The notes below the pieces were generated by a model that was given only the letters and a program-made list of their open reading frames with translations, ran no database searches and was not told the origin of the DNA. Below are positions 13,785-16,616 of a stretch of DNA of 16,616 nucleotides, piece by piece. How positions within the stretch are numbered: the first letter of the stretch is position 1; every line of letters starts with the position of its first letter. The position numbers and the translations under genes were made by a program. The DNA comes from an uncultured Haemophilus sp. (GTDB lineage Bacteria > Pseudomonadota > Gammaproteobacteria > Enterobacterales > Pasteurellaceae): positions 1 through 16,616 of the forward strand of contig NZ_CALJRX010000029.1 in the NCBI RefSeq assembly GCF_937976265.1. The letters run 5' to 3'.

Positions 13785-15119
13785 ATGAAAAACGTCGTGA
13801 TCGTTGGCGGTGGTGCCGGCGGCATAGAGTTAGCGACATTTTTAGGCGATAAATTAGGTCGCAAAAAACAGGCTAAAGTGACGCTTGTGGATCGCAATGC
13901 GACCCACTTGTGGAAACCTTTATTACATGAAATTGCAACAGGCGTAATGGATGATGGCACGGATTCTCTGAGCTATCGTGCACACGGGAAAAACCACCAT
14001 TTTAGCTTTGAACAAGGTTCGATCACGCGCATCAATCGTGAACAGAAATATGTTGAACTTGCCCCTGTTTATGGGCAAGAAGGCGATATGCTCGTGGTTG
14101 CGCGTCGTATTCCTTATGATTACTTAGTGATTGCGATCGGTAGTAAATCGAACGATTTCAATACAAAAGGCGTCGCTGATAACTGTATTTTCTTAGACAG
14201 CTCTGATCAAGCACTTCGCTTTCAACAAAGAATGTTGGAATTATTCCTTAAATTCTCTGAAAACCGTGCATTAGACGATATTGGTGAAGAAGAATTTAAA
14301 CAAAAATTAGTGGATGAGAGCAAAGTCAATATTGCGATTGTTGGCGGTGGTGCAACTGGCGTGGAATTAACCGCAGAGCTTTATCATGCGACTGAAGACT
14401 TGTCTTCTTACGGTTACGGTAAAATTGATAATTCTTGCTTGCAAGTCACCTTAGTTGAAGCGGGGCCTCGATTATTGCCTGCTCTACCTGAAAATTTATC
14501 TGCAGCGGTATTAGATGAATTACAAGAAATGGGTGCAAATGTGAAATTAAATACGATGATCACAGAAGCCCAACCAAATACACTTATCACCAAAGATGGC
14601 GAAGAAATCAAAGCTGATCTGATTGTGTGGGCGGCGGGTGTTCGCACCTCAACCGTGACACAGCAATTCGATGGATTAGAGCTTAACCGCATCAATCAAT
14701 TAGTGGTAAAAGATACCCTTCAAACTACGGTAGATGACAGTATTTTTGCCATTGGTGATTGTGCGGCATTAATGCAACCAAACGGTAAATTAGTCCCGCC
14801 AAGAGCGCAAGCGGCACACCAAATGGCAAAAGCCTGTGCAAAAAATATCTTTGCACTTTTTGAGCAAAAACCATTAAAAGCATTCAAATACAACGATAAA
14901 GGAACCTTGGTTTCTCTTTCAAGCTTTACCGCATTGGGCAGCATTTCAAATAAATTTGGGAAAAACCCACTAACTGTTCAAGGTAAATTTGCACAGTTTG
15001 CGTATGTATCTTTATATCGTATGCATCAACATGCTTTGCATGGATGTATTAAGATTGGCTTGATTATTTTAGTGGATAAACTTAACCACTATTTAAAACC
15101 AAGATTGAAATTACATTAA
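13785..15119 (+). CDS. ndh: Type II NADH dehydrogenase (NADH:quinone oxidoreductase)
   Basis: This 444-residue flavoprotein moves electrons from NADH to quinone without pumping protons; it attaches to the inner face of the cytoplasmic membrane. The FAD-binding motif VVIVGGGAGGIE (4-15) opens the protein. The NADH-binding motif IAIVGGGATGVEL begins near residue 183. A third block, IFAIGDCAAL (near 320-330), contacts the flavin. The C-terminal end is hydrophobic and amphipathic (IKIGLIILVDKL), as in membrane-bound NDH-2. TAGGAG lies seven bases before the ATG. It is a single-gene unit, convergent with folD, ending in a terminator made of inverted uptake sequences. Confidence 0.95.
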   Translation: MKNVVIVGGGAGGIELATFLGDKLGRKKQAKVTLVDRNATHLWKPLLHEIATGVMDDGTDSLSYRAHGKNHHFSFEQGSITRINREQKYVELAPVYGQEGDMLVVARRIPYDYLVIAIGSKSNDFNTKGVADNCIFLDSSDQALRFQQRMLELFLKFSENRALDDIGEEEFKQKLVDESKVNIAIVGGGATGVELTAELYHATEDLSSYGYGKIDNSCLQVTLVEAGPRLLPALPENLSAAVLDELQEMGANVKLNTMITEAQPNTLITKDGEEIKADLIVWAAGVRTSTVTQQFDGLELNRINQLVVKDTLQTTVDDSIFAIGDCAALMQPNGKLVPPRAQAAHQMAKACAKNIFALFEQKPLKAFKYNDKGTLVSLSSFTALGSISNKFGKNPLTVQGKFAQFAYVSLYRMHQHALHGCIKIGLIILVDKLNHYLKPRLKLH

Positions 15120-15121
15120 GA

Positions 15122-15155
15122 CAAAAAGTGCGGTTAAATTAGCCGCACTTTTTTC
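15122..15155. terminator. Bidirectional terminator built from inverted uptake sequences (ndh/folD)
   Basis: AAAAAGTGCGG (to 15133) pairs with CCGCACTTTTT (from 15143) around a short A/T loop. The left arm holds an exact uptake core (15126-15134) and the right arm a core with one mismatch (15142-15150, GCCGCACTT). A- and T-runs flank both sides, so it can stop the convergent ndh and folD transcripts. Confidence 0.88.
15126..15134 (+). repeat. DNA uptake sequence core in the ndh/folD terminator
   Basis: Exact AAGTGCGGT, forming the left arm of the terminator stem. Paired uptake sequences acting as terminators are well known in Haemophilus. Confidence 0.9.
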
Positions 15156-15160
15156 ATTTC

Positions 15161-16018
15161 TTAAACGAGTTGATTGTTATGCTCATAGGCATAAAGTGTA
15201 TTAAACATTAGCATGGCAACTGTCATTGGCCCGACTCCACCCGGTACTGGCGTAATATAAGCCGCTTTTTGTATCGCCACATCATATTCCACATCACCCA
15301 CTAATTTGCCATTGATACGGTTAATCCCTACATCAATGACTGTGGCCCCTTCTTTAATCCAATCGCCTGGAATAAAACGAGGTTTCCCCACAGCCACCAC
15401 CAAAACATCCGCCTGACGAATATGATGCTCTAAATCTTTGGTGAAACGGTGTGTTACTGTGACAGTAGCGCCTGCTAATAATAATTCAAGTGACATTGGA
15501 CGCCCCACAATATTTGAAGCCCCAACGATCACGGCATGTTTACCGTGTAAATCAATACCTGTTGTTTCTAATAATTTCATCACGCCATAAGGGGTGCAAG
15601 CACGTAAAGTTGGGATACGTTGGCATAAACGTCCCACATTATAAGGGTGGAATCCATCCACATCTTTTTCAGGGCTAATACGCTCAATCACTAATGAACT
15701 ATTAATCTGCTCCGGTAATGGCAGTTGCACAAGAATGCCATCAATGGTTTCATCGGCATTTAATTGGTCAATCAGTTGTAGTAGTTCCGCCTCTGTCGTG
15801 GTTTCAGGTAAATCATAGGATTTCGAGACCATTCCAATCTCTTCGCAACTTTTACGTTTACTGCCCACATAGACTTGAGAAGCAGGATCTGCACCCACTA
15901 AAATTACTGCAAGTCCTGGTGCACGTTTACCTTGAGCACGATAATGTTCAATTTTACTGGCAACATCAGATTTGATTTTTTTTGATAGTTCAGTACCTGA
16001 AATAATTTGGGCGGTCAT
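15161..16018 (-). CDS. folD: Bifunctional methylenetetrahydrofolate dehydrogenase / methenyltetrahydrofolate cyclohydrolase
   Basis: This 285-residue cytoplasmic enzyme interconverts 5,10-methylene-, 5,10-methenyl- and 10-formyl-tetrahydrofolate with NADP, supplying one-carbon units for purines and formyl-methionine. The FolD signatures are clear: YVGSKRKSCEEIG (about 50-62, with the catalytic Tyr and Lys), GILVQLPLPEQIN, PEKDVDGFHPYNVGRL, the Rossmann segment VIVGASNIVGRPMS and the C-terminal PVPGGVGPMTVAML. GAGG precedes the ATG. It is a single-gene unit convergent with ndh, and its promoter region carries a PurR-box-like palindrome. Confidence 0.97.
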   Translation of the reverse strand: MTAQIISGTELSKKIKSDVASKIEHYRAQGKRAPGLAVILVGADPASQVYVGSKRKSCEEIGMVSKSYDLPETTTEAELLQLIDQLNADETIDGILVQLPLPEQINSSLVIERISPEKDVDGFHPYNVGRLCQRIPTLRACTPYGVMKLLETTGIDLHGKHAVIVGASNIVGRPMSLELLLAGATVTVTHRFTKDLEHHIRQADVLVVAVGKPRFIPGDWIKEGATVIDVGINRINGKLVGDVEYDVAIQKAAYITPVPGGVGPMTVAMLMFNTLYAYEHNNQLV

Positions 16019-16041
16019 GCGTTTTTCCTCAAGGTGGCATT

Positions 16042-16070
16042 AAGTAAACGTTTGCTATTTTAACTGACAA
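16042..16070 (-). promoter_or_regulatory. folD promoter with PurR-like operator
   Basis: On the minus strand TTGTCA (16070-16065) and TTACTT (16047-16042) are 17 bases apart; the -10 is weak. Between and over them lies TAGCAAACGTTTACTT (16057-16042), which matches the E. coli PurR consensus ACGCAAACGTTTTCGT at 12 of 16 positions, including the whole AAACGTTT core. A repressor bound there would block RNA polymerase. Confidence 0.45.
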
Positions 16071-16155
16071 CGCCTTATTTTACAAAGACAACAAAAGAGC
16101 GGTTAAAAAAACTGGAATAATTTTGAGCAGTTGAAAGAGGAATCTAAAAAATTAA

Positions 16156-16183
16156 TTGACTGAAAAGAAAAGCTCACTATAAT
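16156..16183 (+). promoter_or_regulatory. Promoter of the tRNA-Pro / tRNA-Arg unit
   Basis: TTGACT (16156-16161) and a perfect TATAAT (16178-16183) are 16 bases apart. The start of transcription would lie a few bases before the tRNA-Pro 5' end. Confidence 0.75.
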
Positions 16184-16196
16184 TGTGCTCAATCGT

Positions 16197-16273
16197 CGGC
16201 GAGTAGCGCAGCTTGGTAGCGCAACTGGTTTGGGACCAGTGGGTCGTAGGTTCAAATCCTATCTCGCCGACCA
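16197..16273 (+). tRNA. tRNA-Pro (anticodon UGG)
   Basis: 77 bases including the encoded CCA. The acceptor arm CGGCGAG pairs with CTCGCCG. The anticodon stem CTGGT/ACCAG encloses the loop with anticodon TGG. The T arm GTAGG-TTCAAAT-CCTAT is regular. It is almost identical to the E. coli UGG proline tRNA as I remember it. It reads CCA and other CCN proline codons. Confidence 0.97.
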
Positions 16274-16325
16274 CTTCTTTTATATTTCCCTCGAAATTCT
16301 ATACAAAAGATGTAACCCTTGAAAT

Positions 16326-16402
<77 letters not shown>

Positions 16403-16561
16403 TAACTCATCTCAATCTATTATTGTTTTTCTCATTTACTTTTTTAGCGAAAATAATCAATTCAACGCATATTTTGTACAATAGAAAATAGCGTAAATTC
16501 TAGATCTCAAAATAAATTAGTTTAAAAGATGATTTTAAATTCAGAAAAGAAAATATTTGAA

Positions 16562-16616
16562 TGGCGGTGAGAGGGGGATTCGAACCCCCGATGCACTTTC
16601 GCACATACACGCTTTC
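16562..16616 (-). tRNA. tRNA-Ser (probably anticodon GGA), 3' part
   Basis: The minus strand ends in CACCGCCA with a T arm CGGGGG-TTCGAAT-CCCCCT and a long variable arm (TATGTGCGAAAGTGCATC region), typical of serine tRNAs. The window cuts the gene inside the anticodon loop; the remaining GAAAGCGTGTATG matches the E. coli GGA serine tRNA pattern (GGAAAGTGTGTATA). It points towards the tRNA-Arg gene. Confidence 0.9.

Overview
The window looks like a chromosomal segment from a member of the Pasteurellaceae, most likely Haemophilus or a close relative. The DNA is AT-rich. Five exact copies of the Haemophilus-type DNA uptake core AAGTGCGGT lie between 9.7 and 15.2 kb. The order rplI-rpsR-priB-rpsF, infA, rsmA, apaH and an HI_0552-like gene resembles the H. 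influenzae layout as I remember it (memory, not a search).

Region 1 (1-7870) is an accessory myo-inositol cassette with no exact uptake sequence. On the minus strand, in transcription order, it has an inositol-monophosphatase-family phosphatase, an MFS transporter and a phosphatidylinositol-specific phospholipase C (PI-PLC). After a terminator come iolA and a Gfo/Idh/MocA dehydrogenase, and after a second terminator the start of a periplasmic sugar-binding protein cut by the window edge. iolB runs divergently from the phosphatase operon. A ~40-bp element (a TGAA-N8-TTCA inverted repeat followed by a CRP-like site) occurs upstream of iolA and again in the iolB/phosphatase intergenic region. 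The inverted repeat is about 146 bp from the start codon of both minus-strand operons. A further CRP-like site precedes the binding-protein gene. This ties the phosphatase-transporter-phospholipase operon to inositol catabolism. The PI-PLC keeps its catalytic residues but has no signal peptide. I infer a route in which a phosphoinositol compound such as glycerophosphoinositol is imported, cleaved inside the cell to inositol phosphate, dephosphorylated and fed to the Iol pathway. This is the most interesting candidate system here.

Region 2 (7870-9780) is core translation machinery on the minus strand: the rpsF-priB-rpsR-rplI operon with a good promoter and a structured leader, and infA with its own terminator.

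Region 3 (9780-11340) is a lipooligosaccharide (LOS) glycosyltransferase insert: a GT25 gene with a large internal deletion, overlapped by an intact GT9 (heptosyltransferase-like) gene, in AT-rich DNA without uptake sequences.

Region 4 (11340-16616) is core again: rsmA, apaH and an HI_0552-like gene in tight array, ndh, then folD convergent with ndh across a terminator made of inverted uptake sequences. folD has a PurR-box-like palindrome inside its predicted promoter. The window ends with tRNA-Pro(UGG), tRNA-Arg(UCU) and a truncated tRNA-Ser(GGA) on the opposite strand.
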